From NCBI RefSeq assembly GCF_026626335.1, contig NZ_JAPNTZ010000006.1, positions 186,001-250,000 of the forward strand: a stretch of 64,000 nucleotides of DNA, read 5' to 3'. The notes under the pieces were generated by a model, which searched no databases, had not been told where the DNA came from, and worked only from the letters and a program-made list of their open reading frames with translations. The translations under genes and the position numbers were made by a program. This stretch comes from Paractinoplanes pyxinae. Lineage in GTDB: Bacteria; Actinomycetota; Actinomycetes; Mycobacteriales; Micromonosporaceae. Each line of letters opens with the position of its first letter. Position 1 is the first letter of the stretch. Shown in pieces: positions 24,557 through 33,298 of this stretch.

Positions 24557-25582
24557 ATGGGCATTGGTCGCGTGATCGCGTCCGTCGGGGCCGGGATGCT
24601 GGTGGCAGCCGGGTTGGCGGCGCCGGCACACGCCGCACCGGGCCGGGCCGAGCTGGCGCTGCGCTGGGCGCCGATCCATTACCAGGACGTGGACGCCACC
24701 GGCAGCCACGCGCTGGGCGGCAAGAGCGACTTCATTACCCGCTACGACTTCGACGGCAATCTGAACGGGCGCGACAACTGGGACAACACCGGGAAGAACA
24801 CTGCCGCCGCGGTGTACTACTCGGTGCTCGAGACCAGCAGCCACTACTACCTGACCTACTTCTTCTTCCACCCGCGCGACTGGATCGACCACCCGTTCTT
24901 CGAGACCGAGCACGAGAACGACGGCGAGGGCGTGCTCGAGATCGTCGAGAAGGACGGATCCGACTACGGCAAGCTGAAGGCGGCGGTCACCGTCGCGCAC
25001 AGCGACTTCTACTCGTACGCCCCGACCGGCAGCGACTGGACCAACGGGAGCGAGACGATCGACGGCACCCTGCAGCTCAAGTCGTCGCCGCACGACTCGT
25101 TCCAGCACCCGGTGACCGCGCAGGAGCGCGGCGGGCACGGGCTCAAGGCGTGGCCGCAGTACGACATCGACGGTGACGGCATCGTCTACTACCCGTCGGC
25201 GAGCGTGTCCGAGTCGCCCAGCGGCCCCGACGACCGCGACGTGCGCTACCAGCTGATCGACATCTTCGCGGGCGGCGGCCTGTGGGCGCAGCGCAACAAC
25301 ACCAACCTGTTCGCCAACCTGGGCACGTTCGCCGGCGACACCACCGGCGGCTGCGGCGTCGGCACGTACTCGTGCGGCACCAACTCGGCCAACGCCCCGT
25401 GGGGCTGGGACGACGGCAACGACGTGCCCGCCCGCGGTGAGATCGCCACCGACCCGGCCAAGCTGGCGGCGTCGTACTTCAAGGTGCCGGGCACCCTGGC
25501 CCGCGCCTACACCTACAACCCCTATTCGGGCGCGGCCGCCGCCTTGAAGGCCGCCCGGAACCTTCCCCCGACGATCGACTAG
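24557..25582 (+). CDS. Secreted protein of unknown function
   Basis: The 341-residue precursor has a Sec signal peptide ending in AAPAHA (about residue 26) and GGAGG close before the ATG. The mature part is rich in Asp, Tyr and aromatic residues: RWAPIHYQDVDATGSHALGG, VYYSVLETSSHYYLTYFFFHPRDW, TEHENDGEGVLEIV and a two-Cys loop near CGVGTYSCGT. The HENDGEGV segment faintly recalls the HxxDWE motif of Vps62/NPP1-like beta-sandwich proteins, but I would not assign that. Strong transcription termination follows. Confidence 0.6.
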   Translation: MGIGRVIASVGAGMLVAAGLAAPAHAAPGRAELALRWAPIHYQDVDATGSHALGGKSDFITRYDFDGNLNGRDNWDNTGKNTAAAVYYSVLETSSHYYLTYFFFHPRDWIDHPFFETEHENDGEGVLEIVEKDGSDYGKLKAAVTVAHSDFYSYAPTGSDWTNGSETIDGTLQLKSSPHDSFQHPVTAQERGGHGLKAWPQYDIDGDGIVYYPSASVSESPSGPDDRDVRYQLIDIFAGGGLWAQRNNTNLFANLGTFAGDTTGGCGVGTYSCGTNSANAPWGWDDGNDVPARGEIATDPAKLAASYFKVPGTLARAYTYNPYSGAAAALKAARNLPPTID

Positions 25583-25601
25583 GTCCCGAGTCGTTCGTCA
25601 T

Positions 25602-25652
25602 GGCGCTCCCCGCGGCTCTGCCGGCCGCGGGGAGCGCCTCGTTCCGCTTTTT
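25602..25652. terminator. Strong terminator between convergent genes
   Basis: A perfect 15-bp stem (GGCGCTCCCCGCGGC, 25602-25616, with its complement at 25624-25638) and a 7-base loop are followed on the plus strand by TCGTTCCGC and a T-run ending at 25652. It can end the secreted-protein transcript and may also stop the convergent SIP transcript. Confidence 0.85.
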
Positions 25653-26382
25653 AGCCTGGGGCTGATCGGCCCTGACGCCAGTAGCCGATGAACGTGATGT
25701 CGCGCTTGGCCACGCCACGGTCGTTGACCAGATGCCTTCGTACGGACGTGGCCAGCCGTGACTCGCCGGCGACCCAGGTGTAGAAGGGCACCGACGGCAG
25801 CGTCGCTTGGCGTACGGCCTCCGGAGCCCGGTCGCCGTCGTCGCGGCTCAGCCAATGCAAGCGCGGGTCGAGGGCTCGGATGTCCGCCCTCGTCGCCACC
25901 TCGACATAGACGTCAGTGGGCAATTGCGTGCCGTCCAAGATGGACAGGATGGCGGGCAGTGCGGTTTCGTCGCCGACCAGCAGTTGCGCTTCCGCATGCT
26001 CGGGCCGCCGGTAGGTGGTGCCCATGTCGAAGAGGCCGGCCTGATCGCCCGGCTCGACACCGCGTACCCACGACGACATGGGCGAGTCGCCGTGCACCGC
26101 GAATTCGATGTCCACCTCGTCGTCGGCCGGCCGCACCCGCCGGATCGTCAGGTTGCGCACCCACGGGCGGGTCGCCCTGGGCATCAGCAGCACCTGGGCC
26201 ATCCACGCCTCGGACGAGGCCGTCGGCATCCGCAACGCCGTCTGCCCGGCCCGCGGGAAGAACAGCCGCACGGCCTGGTCGGCCCCGGCCACCACGAGAT
26301 CCCGGACGCCCGGACCGCCGAACGTCACGCTCACGAAGCCCGGCGACAGCACCTCGCGCCGGCGCACCTCCAATGTGATCAT
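25651..26382 (-). CDS. Siderophore-interacting protein (ferric-siderophore reductase, FAD-binding)
   Basis: The product has the SIP layout. An FAD-binding barrel begins ITLEVRRREVLSPGFVSVTFGG and includes PWVRNLTIRRVRPADDEVDIEFAVH and the GPSxW-like SWVRGVEPGDQ. A SIP C-terminal domain follows with LLVGDETALPAILSIL, VYVEVATRADI, PFYTWVAGESRLATSVRRHLVNDRG and FIGYWRQG. It reduces Fe(III)-siderophores in the cytoplasm to release iron. The natural start is MITLEV at 26382; the in-frame ATG at 26418 adds 12 unlikely residues that come from the truncated TetR gene next door. Confidence 0.88.
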   Translation of the reverse strand: MITLEVRRREVLSPGFVSVTFGGPGVRDLVVAGADQAVRLFFPRAGQTALRMPTASSEAWMAQVLLMPRATRPWVRNLTIRRVRPADDEVDIEFAVHGDSPMSSWVRGVEPGDQAGLFDMGTTYRRPEHAEAQLLVGDETALPAILSILDGTQLPTDVYVEVATRADIRALDPRLHWLSRDDGDRAPEAVRQATLPSVPFYTWVAGESRLATSVRRHLVNDRGVAKRDITFIGYWRQGRSAPG

Positions 26383-26405
26383 CCTGCGCGTGGCCGGAAG
26401 CTTGA

Positions 26406-26855
26406 CGCGCGGGATCACTCCCGAACAAGGACGCCATCCTCGCCGCGTTGCTCGTACAGCACATCGACCGCGGCACGTTGGCGCAGGCCGACCAGCTCGA
26501 CCTCTCCCCCGGCAGCCTGCGCCAGCTGGTGCGAGCCCTGGTCCGCGACGCCATCGACAACCACGACGACGACCCGCAGCTGCTCCGCATCATGATCGAA
26601 CAGGCCCCGATGTCGCGGGAACTGCTCGACACGATCGACCGCCACGAACGAACCCGCGTCGCCCAGGTCCGCGACCTGCTGGCCCGCCACCCCGACGTCA
26701 CCGTCCGAGACCTCACCACCGCCGCCGAGCTGATCACCTTCACGATCGAGATGAACACCCACAAGCACATGGCCGACCCCCGCACGATTCCCGCCGGGAC
26801 CCTGGAAAGCGAACTGGTAGACATGGTCACCCGCTACCTCCGCGGCAACCCCTGA
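26406..26855 (+). pseudogene. TetR regulator lacking its N-terminal DNA-binding domain
   Basis: The frame starts abruptly with the tail of a TetR helix-turn-helix (PNKDAILAALLVQHIDRG). It continues with a normal TetR ligand domain: LRQLVRALVRDAIDNHDDDPQLLRIMIEQAP...LITFTIEMNTHKHM...ELVDMVTRYLRG. About 45 residues that would carry the helix-turn-helix are missing, replaced by sequence of the divergent SIP gene. The only starts are internal (TTG 26448). A deletion apparently fused the two genes' 5' ends. Confidence 0.7.
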
Positions 26856-26863
26856 GGAGACGC

Positions 26864-27727
26864 ATGCCGATCACCGGCTTTCTGGGACCCGCCCCGGCGA
26901 AGGTCGCCCTCGCGGCGGAACGGCTCGAGCGGGTCGACTGCGGCCGCTACACCCGCGAGAAAGTCAGATACTCCGTCGGCGAGAACGAGCGCGTTTCGGC
27001 GTACGTCTGCATTCCCCACGATCTCGCCGGGCCGGCGCCGGTCGTGTTCTGTCATCACCAGCACGCCTCGCGTTTCGACCTCGGCAAGAGCGAGGTCGTC
27101 GGGCTGGCCGGTGACCCCGATCAGGCGTACGCGGCCGAACTGGCCGAGCGCGGGTTCGTCACCATCGCCCCCGACGCGATCGGCTTCGAGGAGCGCAACT
27201 GGAGTCCGGACGGCAAGTCCAACGTCTCGTGGTTCGAGCTCTCCACCCGTCTTGTGCACGGCCGGACCCTGCTCGCGTCCTGCCTGCACGACGTGTCGAC
27301 CGCTTTGGACTACGTGACCTCGCGGCCCGAGGCCGACCCGCGCCGGATCGGCTTCCTCGGGCACTCGTACGGGGGCCGGATGGCGTTGTGGGCGCCGGCC
27401 TACGACCCGCGGATCATCGCCTCGGTCTCGAACTGCGGCTGCATCCCGTTCCGGCGCTCCTACTCGCACGACACCGGTCTGCAGGCCGAGTTCGTCCTGC
27501 CGGGCTTCGCCGTCGAGCACGATCTGGAGGACGTCATCGCCTCTTATGACGGGACAGCGTTGCTCATCTCGGCCGGCGCCACCGACAAGTGGAGCCGCGG
27601 GGCCGAGGAACTGGTCGCGGCCAGCCGGGGCGTCGAATTGGCCATGTACGACGCCGGCCATGTCTTCACCGCGGCAATGCGGGAGCGGGCCTACCAGTTC
27701 CTCGGCGAGCGCCTAGCGGATTTCTAG
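26864..27727 (+). CDS. Alpha/beta hydrolase (dienelactone hydrolase / acetyl-xylan-esterase-like)
   Basis: The 287-residue enzyme has the nucleophile elbow GFLGHSYGGRMALWA (GxSxG), an early oxyanion strand PAPVVFCHHQHAS and FVTIAPDAIGFEERNW. An Asp follows in LISAGATDKWSRG, and the catalytic His is in MYDAGHVFT. This is the abhydrolase_7/DLH-like class of esterases. The substrate is unknown. GAGGAG four bases before the ATG is a strong RBS. It follows the broken TetR gene by eight bases and may have been its target. Confidence 0.82.
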   Translation: MPITGFLGPAPAKVALAAERLERVDCGRYTREKVRYSVGENERVSAYVCIPHDLAGPAPVVFCHHQHASRFDLGKSEVVGLAGDPDQAYAAELAERGFVTIAPDAIGFEERNWSPDGKSNVSWFELSTRLVHGRTLLASCLHDVSTALDYVTSRPEADPRRIGFLGHSYGGRMALWAPAYDPRIIASVSNCGCIPFRRSYSHDTGLQAEFVLPGFAVEHDLEDVIASYDGTALLISAGATDKWSRGAEELVAASRGVELAMYDAGHVFTAAMRERAYQFLGERLADF

Positions 27728-28477
27728 TTCGTACAGGGAGAAGCCGTACTGGTTGGAGCGCTTCGTGCCGTACATGCGGACGTAGCGCGCGGTCGTGCCG
27801 CCGGTGTCGACGCGGACTGTGCCGCCCGCGCCCGCCGTGGTGGAGAAGACCGTCCGCCACTTCCGGCCGTCCAGGGAGACGTCGACGCGGTAGGCGATGG
27901 CGTACGCGTGTTCCCAGACCAGCGTGACCTCGCTGACCACCCGGCGGGAACCGAGGTCCGCTCGCAGCCACTGGGGTTCGGCGAAGCCGCTCGACCAGCG
28001 GGACTCGGGATCGCCGTCGGCGGCGTCGCCGGGCGGCCAGGGCGGGCCCTCGCTGCTGCTGGCGGTCAGCGTGCTGGTCAACGCCAGGTTGGCCCGGGAC
28101 GGGTTCGCGCGGGAGGTGATCGGCGGCGACGTCCTCACCGAAGGTGACCGCGACGGCACACGACTGGCCGACGCAACGGGGGCTACGGCCACCGGCCGCG
28201 ACGCGCCGGACGAAACCGCCGGCGCCGGGTCGGCGCCGGCCACTGTCTCGGTCGGAATCGCCACCGGAGGGACGCCCCGGTCGGGGATCGTCGCGTCCGT
28301 GGTGGCCCGGTAGGCGACCATCAGGCCGCCCGCCGCGGCCAGGGTGACGACCGCACCCGCCGCCACCCACCAGGCCTTACGCGACTTGCGGCGGGCCGGC
28401 GGAGGTGACGGCGGCGGTGGCGATCCAGGTGGTGGCGATGCCTCGGCCGGGCGGGTGCGCGGGCGCACCGGTGGCAT
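27713..28477 (-). CDS. Membrane-anchored F5/8 type C (discoidin, CBM32-like) protein
   Basis: The product starts with a Pro-rich cytoplasmic segment and one membrane helix (AWWVAAGAVVTLAAAGGLMVAY, near residues 45-66). A Pro/Ser/Ala stalk follows, then a C-terminal discoidin domain: NLALTSTLTASSSEG, DGDPESRWSSGFAEPQWLRADLGSRRVVSEVTLVW and ARYVRMYGTKRSNQYGFSLYELEIR. Such domains bind carbohydrates or lipids at the cell surface. The ATG at 28477 (MPPVRPRTRP) is the most plausible start. The stop overlaps the convergent hydrolase gene by 15 bases. Confidence 0.78.
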   Translation of the reverse strand: MPPVRPRTRPAEASPPPGSPPPPSPPPARRKSRKAWWVAAGAVVTLAAAGGLMVAYRATTDATIPDRGVPPVAIPTETVAGADPAPAVSSGASRPVAVAPVASASRVPSRSPSVRTSPPITSRANPSRANLALTSTLTASSSEGPPWPPGDAADGDPESRWSSGFAEPQWLRADLGSRRVVSEVTLVWEHAYAIAYRVDVSLDGRKWRTVFSTTAGAGGTVRVDTGGTTARYVRMYGTKRSNQYGFSLYELEIR

Positions 28478-28657
28478 GTGGGTCAGCCTGAGACTGTCGG
28501 CGCGGGACGCGCGCTGACGCTCTTCCACGAGAACTCCCGTTTGTCCTTGGTGGACGCCCCCTCGCGCCACCAACGACGTATCTTGACGGAAGTTGGTTAC
28601 AGAATGGAGTTGACGCACGGGTCGACGGTTGTCGATCATGCGACACCGGTCGCGGCG

Positions 28658-30313
28658 TCAGTGCGGTTCGCCCTGCGGGCTGTACGCGGTGAGGAACTTG
28701 TCGCGGAACTCGTTCATCGGCCACAGCGGGGCGTCCGGCGCCGGCTTGAGGCCGTCGGTCCAGCCCCAGCTGTTGATCCGGTCGAGCACCTTGGGGTCCT
28801 TGGCGACCACCGAGATGGGCACGTCCTTGGTCGCGTTCGAGCCGACCACCACGGAGGCCGGCTGGTGATCGCCCAGCAGCACGAGCACCAGGTTGTCGTC
28901 GCCGTACTCCTCGACGTACGAAATCAGGCTGTCGACCGAATAAGCGATCGATCCCGCGTACGCCTGCTTGACCTTTTTGCCGTCCGAGAAGAGCTGCTGC
29001 GCGTTGGGAGCGCCGTTGATCATCGGTCCGTAGACCTGGCCGTCGCCGATCTTGTCCCACGGCAGCATCGACGGCACCGGCGTCCACGGGGTGTGACTGC
29101 TGGTCAGCGTCACCTCGGCCAGCAGCGGCGGGCGCTTGGCCTTCCCGAACTCGTACTCGTGGACCTGCTTCATCACGAACTGGTCGGGCATGGTCGACCA
29201 GCTGAGCATGGGGCCGTTGTAGCCCAGCGTGTGCGAGTCGTAGATCTGCTGGTAGCCGTAGAACTGCCCCTCGGGCCAGGCGAACGTGACGCCGGGCTCG
29301 AACCCGACCGTGCGGAAGCCGGCTCGCTTGAAGGCCGAGGTCAGCGTGAGGCGGTCGGTGGCGACGAGGCTGCGGTAGCGGTTCTGGTTGTCGATCCACA
29401 GGCCGGACAGGAACGTCGAGTGGGCCAGCCAGCTGCCGCCGCCGAAGGTGGGCGAGGTCAGGTAGCCGCTGCGCGCCGCGAAACCCTTGGCCGCCAGCTT
29501 GCTCTGCCCGGCCTGCAGCTGGGCGAGCACCGGCTGATTGAACTCCGGGTTCTCGACCGCGTCGCGGCCGTAGCTCTCGACGAAGCCGATGATCACGTCT
29601 TTGCCGCGCAGGGCGCTCAGCAGCTGGTCGTCGGGCAGGTTCTTGAAATCGTCGTCCTGCACCTCGCGGGCGAAGTCCTTGCGGTCCTGGATGTCCTGCG
29701 GCACGGCGAGCACGGTGTCGCGGGCCAGCTCGGCCGCGCTCTGGCTGGCCACCGGGATGCCGCCGACGAGCTGGAAACTCATGACGGCCAACGTCACCCA
29801 GGCCGCCGAGAGGGTCAACACCGTTCCCCGTACGGGCCAGGGGTGGGCCGCGATCACCCGGCTGAGACGGCGGACCGAGAACGTCATCGCCACGAGGGTG
29901 ACCGCCGCGAGCAGCACCGCACCGGCCGCGGCGAGCAGCGCGCCGCCCTTACCGACGGAGTCGATCAGGAAGTTGAAGCCGTCCTTGAACAGCACCCAGT
30001 CGAGCACCGGGTCGAACTGGCGGGCCAGCACGGCGTAGAAGCCGATGTCGATGACCTTGAGTACGGTCAGCACCCCGAGCACCGCCCCGAGCACGGTGGC
30101 CGCGATCCGGCGGGCCCGCCCGGGCAGGGCGAGCAGCAGGGCCACGGCCAGCAGCGCCTCGATCGGCACCCGGATCAGGGCGGTGAGCCAGAAGTTGCCT
30201 GGTGGGAGCCGGGTGATCTGGTCGGGCAGCACCAGCGCCAGGAAGACGAGCAGAGCGGCGAGGGTGGTGACCACCCCGCCGGCGATCCGGCGTACGTGCT
30301 TGTTGACCGACAC
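28658..30313 (-). CDS. Membrane sulfatase-fold enzyme (LTA-synthase/phosphoglycerol-transferase-like)
   Basis: The 551-residue protein has four or five N-terminal membrane helices up to about residue 170. An extracellular alkaline-phosphatase-superfamily domain follows: DVIIGFVESYGRDAV (first metal site), a Ser/Thr nucleophile region near SPTFGGGSWLAHSTFLSG, TLTSSHTPWTP and the distal metal motif VLVLLGDHQPASVV. Such enzymes transfer or remove phosphoglycerol or sulfate groups on cell-surface polymers. I start at GTG 30313 (MSVNKHVRR), which has GAGGAAA upstream. Confidence 0.82.
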   Translation of the reverse strand: MSVNKHVRRIAGGVVTTLAALLVFLALVLPDQITRLPPGNFWLTALIRVPIEALLAVALLLALPGRARRIAATVLGAVLGVLTVLKVIDIGFYAVLARQFDPVLDWVLFKDGFNFLIDSVGKGGALLAAAGAVLLAAVTLVAMTFSVRRLSRVIAAHPWPVRGTVLTLSAAWVTLAVMSFQLVGGIPVASQSAAELARDTVLAVPQDIQDRKDFAREVQDDDFKNLPDDQLLSALRGKDVIIGFVESYGRDAVENPEFNQPVLAQLQAGQSKLAAKGFAARSGYLTSPTFGGGSWLAHSTFLSGLWIDNQNRYRSLVATDRLTLTSAFKRAGFRTVGFEPGVTFAWPEGQFYGYQQIYDSHTLGYNGPMLSWSTMPDQFVMKQVHEYEFGKAKRPPLLAEVTLTSSHTPWTPVPSMLPWDKIGDGQVYGPMINGAPNAQQLFSDGKKVKQAYAGSIAYSVDSLISYVEEYGDDNLVLVLLGDHQPASVVVGSNATKDVPISVVAKDPKVLDRINSWGWTDGLKPAPDAPLWPMNEFRDKFLTAYSPQGEPH

Positions 30314-30376
30314 AGCTGTTTCCTCACCGCAGAGTTGCACCTACCACCAGGTACACGCTGGGTGAGGGTATGCGGT

Positions 30377-32578
30377 TCAAGCCGAGATGGTCCTCACCCC
30401 GTCCAGCAGCGCGCGGATCTGCCGCGCGTCGGCCGGGCGGCCGAACAGGTAGCCCTGGCCGTGGTCGATGCCGAGGCGGCGCAGGGTCACCCACTGGGCG
30501 TCGGTCTCGATGCCCTCGGCCACGGTCTGCATCTTCAGCGCCTGCCCGAGGCCGGCCACGGCGTCGACCAGGGCCACGTCGTCGGCGTCGGTGTCGACGT
30601 CGTCAACGAACGTCTTGTCGATCTTGATCACGTCGACCGGGAGCTGCTTGAGGTAGCTGAGCGACGAGTACCCGGTGCCGAAATCATCAATTGCCAGCCG
30701 TACGCCCAACTCGCGCAGAGCGTGCAGGGTCCGCTTGGCCGTGTCGATGTCCTCCATCAGCATCGACTCGGTGATCTCGAGGGTCAGCGAGGCGGGGTCG
30801 AGGCCGGCATCGTCGAGAGCACCGGCGACGTCGTCGACCAGACCGGCGTACTGGAACTGCCGGGCCGAGAGGTTGACGTTGACCTTCAGACTCGCCGCGG
30901 CGGGCGACTCGGCCCGCCAGTGAGCCAGTTGCGCGCACGCCTCGCGCAGCACCCACCGGCCCAGGGGCACGATCAGGCCGTTGGCCTCGGCGGCGGCGAT
31001 GAAGTGGTAGGGCCCGAGCAGGCCGTCGCGCGGGTGGTTCCAGCGCACCAGCGCCTCGACCGAGGTGACGCTCTGCGTCTGCATGTCGACCACGGGCTGG
31101 TAGAGCACGGCGAACTCGTCGTGCTCCAGCGCGTGCTCGAGGTCGATGCGCAGCTGGGCCTCCTCGAGCACCGACATGGTCATGGTCGGGTCGAAGATCG
31201 CGTAGCCGTTGCGGCCGGCCCGCTTGGCCGCGTACATGGCCAGGTCGGCGTTGCCCAGCAGCTGGTCGCCGTTGGCGTCGCCGGGGACGGAGGTGGCGAT
31301 CCCGATGCTCAGCGAGCAGGTGATGTCGCGGCTGCCGAGGCGGATCGGCTCGCGGATCGTCCGGACCAGCCGCTCCGCCAGCGCGGCCGCGTCACCGGGT
31401 TCGAGGTCGCGCATGATGATCGCGAACTCGTCGCCGCCGAGACGGGCGAGCACGTCGGACGGGCGTACGTGCCGCCGCAGCCGACCGGCGATCGTGGTCA
31501 GCAGCTCGTCGCCCGCGCTGTGCCCGAGGTTGTCGTTGACCAGCTTGAAGTCGTCCAGGTCGAGCAGCAGCACGGTCACCGGGTGGTCCTCGTGGCCGGT
31601 CACCGCCTCGTCCAGCCGCTGCCGGAACAGGGCCCGGTTGGGCATGCCGGTCAGCGAGTCGGTGAAGGCCTGCTGGTGCAGCTTCTCCTCGAGCTCGCGG
31701 CGGGCGCCGATGTCGCGCAGGCTGACCACGCTGGCCTCGACGTCCGGATCGTCGACCCAGTTGGTGGCCAGGACGTCGACGTACACCCACCGGCCGTCGG
31801 CCCCGCGCAGCTGGGACTCGATGCGCAGGCTCTGGCCGAGGGGCAGGGCGTTCAGGGCGTCGAAGAACTCGTGCGCCGGCTGCACCTGCTCGTCGGTCAG
31901 CAGGTCGTCGACGCGCCGGCCGACCAGGCTCTGCCGCGAGAGGCCGAGCATCTGCGAGATCGACTCGGTGGCGTAGACGATCCGGTTGTCCGAGCTGACG
32001 GCGATCACCGCGTCGGCCGAGGCGGCCAGCAAGGTCTCGGCCCGCTGCTCGGCGTGCCGGCGACGGCTGTCCAGCGAGCGGCGGCTCTTGGCGTAGAGCG
32101 CGGTCAGGCCCACGATGCAGCACATCATGGCGACCAGCACGAGCGTGGTGCCGAGGTCGGCCCCGGCCCGGGCCGGCAGCAGCAGGGCGTACCCGCTGAT
32201 CGACATGACGCCGAGGGCGATGACGAACCGGGGTGACCACAGGGCGGCCGCCGTGATCAGCAGCAGCACGACGGCGGGCACGTAGAGCATCCAGCCGTCC
32301 GGGTCGACCCAGCCGAACAGCAGCATCACCGGCATCTCGGCCAGCCACCACGCCTTCAGCCAGCGCCGGGCGCGCTCGCCGCGCACCAGGCGGGCCCAGG
32401 GCAGCGGGAAGATGGCCACCTGGGAGGCGACGGCCAGCATCACCGGAAGCAACCACCAGCGTTGTACGCCGTCCCAGCCCAGGGCTATCCGGAGGCCACC
32501 GATCGCGGTGACGACCGCCGCGATGGCCGCGCCGATGCGAAGCTGACGCGCCCAGTACTCGGCGGTGTGATCGTCCAT
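30377..32578 (-). CDS. Membrane diguanylate cyclase/phosphodiesterase (PAS-GGDEF-EAL)
   Basis: The order is an N-terminal module of about six membrane helices (residues 1-160), a PAS domain (AASADAVIAVSSDNRIVYATES...), a GGDEF domain with intact LARLGGDEFAIIM, and an EAL domain with SVEALVRWNHP, the DDFGTGYSSLSYL loop and DVIKIDKTFVDD. Both the cyclase and phosphodiesterase active sites look intact, so it may make or degrade cyclic di-GMP. Starts at 32593 (GTG) or 32659 (ATG) are possible. It is divergent from the TetR gene. A cyclic di-GMP riboswitch lies 7.4 kb away. Confidence 0.9.
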   Translation of the reverse strand: MDDHTAEYWARQLRIGAAIAAVVTAIGGLRIALGWDGVQRWWLLPVMLAVASQVAIFPLPWARLVRGERARRWLKAWWLAEMPVMLLFGWVDPDGWMLYVPAVVLLLITAAALWSPRFVIALGVMSISGYALLLPARAGADLGTTLVLVAMMCCIVGLTALYAKSRRSLDSRRRHAEQRAETLLAASADAVIAVSSDNRIVYATESISQMLGLSRQSLVGRRVDDLLTDEQVQPAHEFFDALNALPLGQSLRIESQLRGADGRWVYVDVLATNWVDDPDVEASVVSLRDIGARRELEEKLHQQAFTDSLTGMPNRALFRQRLDEAVTGHEDHPVTVLLLDLDDFKLVNDNLGHSAGDELLTTIAGRLRRHVRPSDVLARLGGDEFAIIMRDLEPGDAAALAERLVRTIREPIRLGSRDITCSLSIGIATSVPGDANGDQLLGNADLAMYAAKRAGRNGYAIFDPTMTMSVLEEAQLRIDLEHALEHDEFAVLYQPVVDMQTQSVTSVEALVRWNHPRDGLLGPYHFIAAAEANGLIVPLGRWVLREACAQLAHWRAESPAAASLKVNVNLSARQFQYAGLVDDVAGALDDAGLDPASLTLEITESMLMEDIDTAKRTLHALRELGVRLAIDDFGTGYSSLSYLKQLPVDVIKIDKTFVDDVDTDADDVALVDAVAGLGQALKMQTVAEGIETDAQWVTLRRLGIDHGQGYLFGRPADARQIRALLDGVRTISA

Positions 32579-32658
32579 CTCGACTGACTGCACGGGCGCA
32601 CCGATCGGCGACCCGTACGGCAACCTGAGCCTTCCGCCGACATCGGCCGAGTGACCCA

Positions 32659-32670
32659 TGACAAATGTCA
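32659..32670. promoter_or_regulatory. Inverted repeat TGACAAATGTCA
   Basis: TGACA and TGTCA are separated by AA in the divergent region between the GGDEF-EAL and TetR genes, next to but separate from the TetR operator. Confidence 0.35.
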
Positions 32671-32674
32671 GTGG

Positions 32675-32694
32675 ATGAGTGAGTGCTCGCTCAT
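32675..32694. promoter_or_regulatory. Candidate TetR operator
   Basis: ATGAGTGAGTGCTCGCTCAT is a 20-bp inverted repeat with one mismatch in the arms. It abuts the -10 box TACAGT (32695-32700), which lies seven bases before the GTG start of the tetR gene. This position would give autorepression and control of the exporter operon. Confidence 0.6.
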
Positions 32695-32700
32695 TACAGT
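32695..32700 (+). promoter_or_regulatory. -10 box of the tetR-exporter operon, leaderless
   Basis: TACAGT lies seven bases before GTG 32708, with no RBS. Confidence 0.55.
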
Positions 32701-32707
32701 GGTCGCC

Positions 32708-33298
32708 GTGGAGAACAAGCGACGACGTGTGCCCGCGCTCGCGCCCGAGGAGCGTCGCGCGGCCCTGATCGACGCGACCATCCCGCTGCTGCACCAGCAC
32801 GGGGTGGACGTCAGCACCCGGCAGATCGCCCAGGCGGCCGGCGTGGCCGAGGGCACCATCTTCGGCGTCTTCGAGACGAAGACGTCGCTGGTCGTGTGCT
32901 CGGTGATCAAGGCGCTCGACCCGGAGGGGACCGTGGCCGCCCTGGCCGCGATCGACCGGTCCCGTCCGCTGCGCGAGCGCCTGGCCGAGGCGGCCGAGCT
33001 GATACACGCCCGGTTCCTCGAGAACGCCCAGCTCATGGCGGCGGCCCGCAAGCTGGTCATCACCGGCGAGCTGCCCAAACAGCTGATCGCCAACCGCGAG
33101 ATCCTGCACGCCGCGCTGACCGAGGTGATCACGGAAGGCGCTGATCAGCTACGCCGCCCACCGGCGGCGGTGGCGTCGCTGCTGCTTCTGTTCTGCGGCG
33201 CCAACACGTACGGGCCGTTCGGCGACCCGGACAACTTCAGCGGCGAAGAGACAGTCTCTCTGCTGCTCGACGGACTGCTCCGACGGGGGACCCAGTAG
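32708..33298 (+). CDS. TetR/AcrR family regulator
   Basis: The 196-residue protein has an N-terminal TetR helix-turn-helix (ALIDATIPLLHQHGVDVSTRQIAQAAGVAEGTIFGVFETKTSLVVCSVI) and an all-helical ligand domain. Its stop overlaps the GTG of the first ABC gene (TAGTG), so it is the first gene of a three-gene operon. It very likely represses itself and the exporter through the palindrome at 32675-32694 until a drug-like ligand binds. Confidence 0.9.
   Translation: MENKRRRVPALAPEERRAALIDATIPLLHQHGVDVSTRQIAQAAGVAEGTIFGVFETKTSLVVCSVIKALDPEGTVAALAAIDRSRPLRERLAEAAELIHARFLENAQLMAAARKLVITGELPKQLIANREILHAALTEVITEGADQLRRPPAAVASLLLLFCGANTYGPFGDPDNFSGEETVSLLLDGLLRRGTQ

Noticed and set aside
28478-32236. Very long plus-strand open frame (over 1200 codons) opposite the sulfatase-fold and GGDEF-EAL genes
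   Set aside because: It is antisense to genes with clear catalytic motifs and translates to His/Arg/Gln-rich sequence with no domain. Long antisense frames are expected at this GC content.
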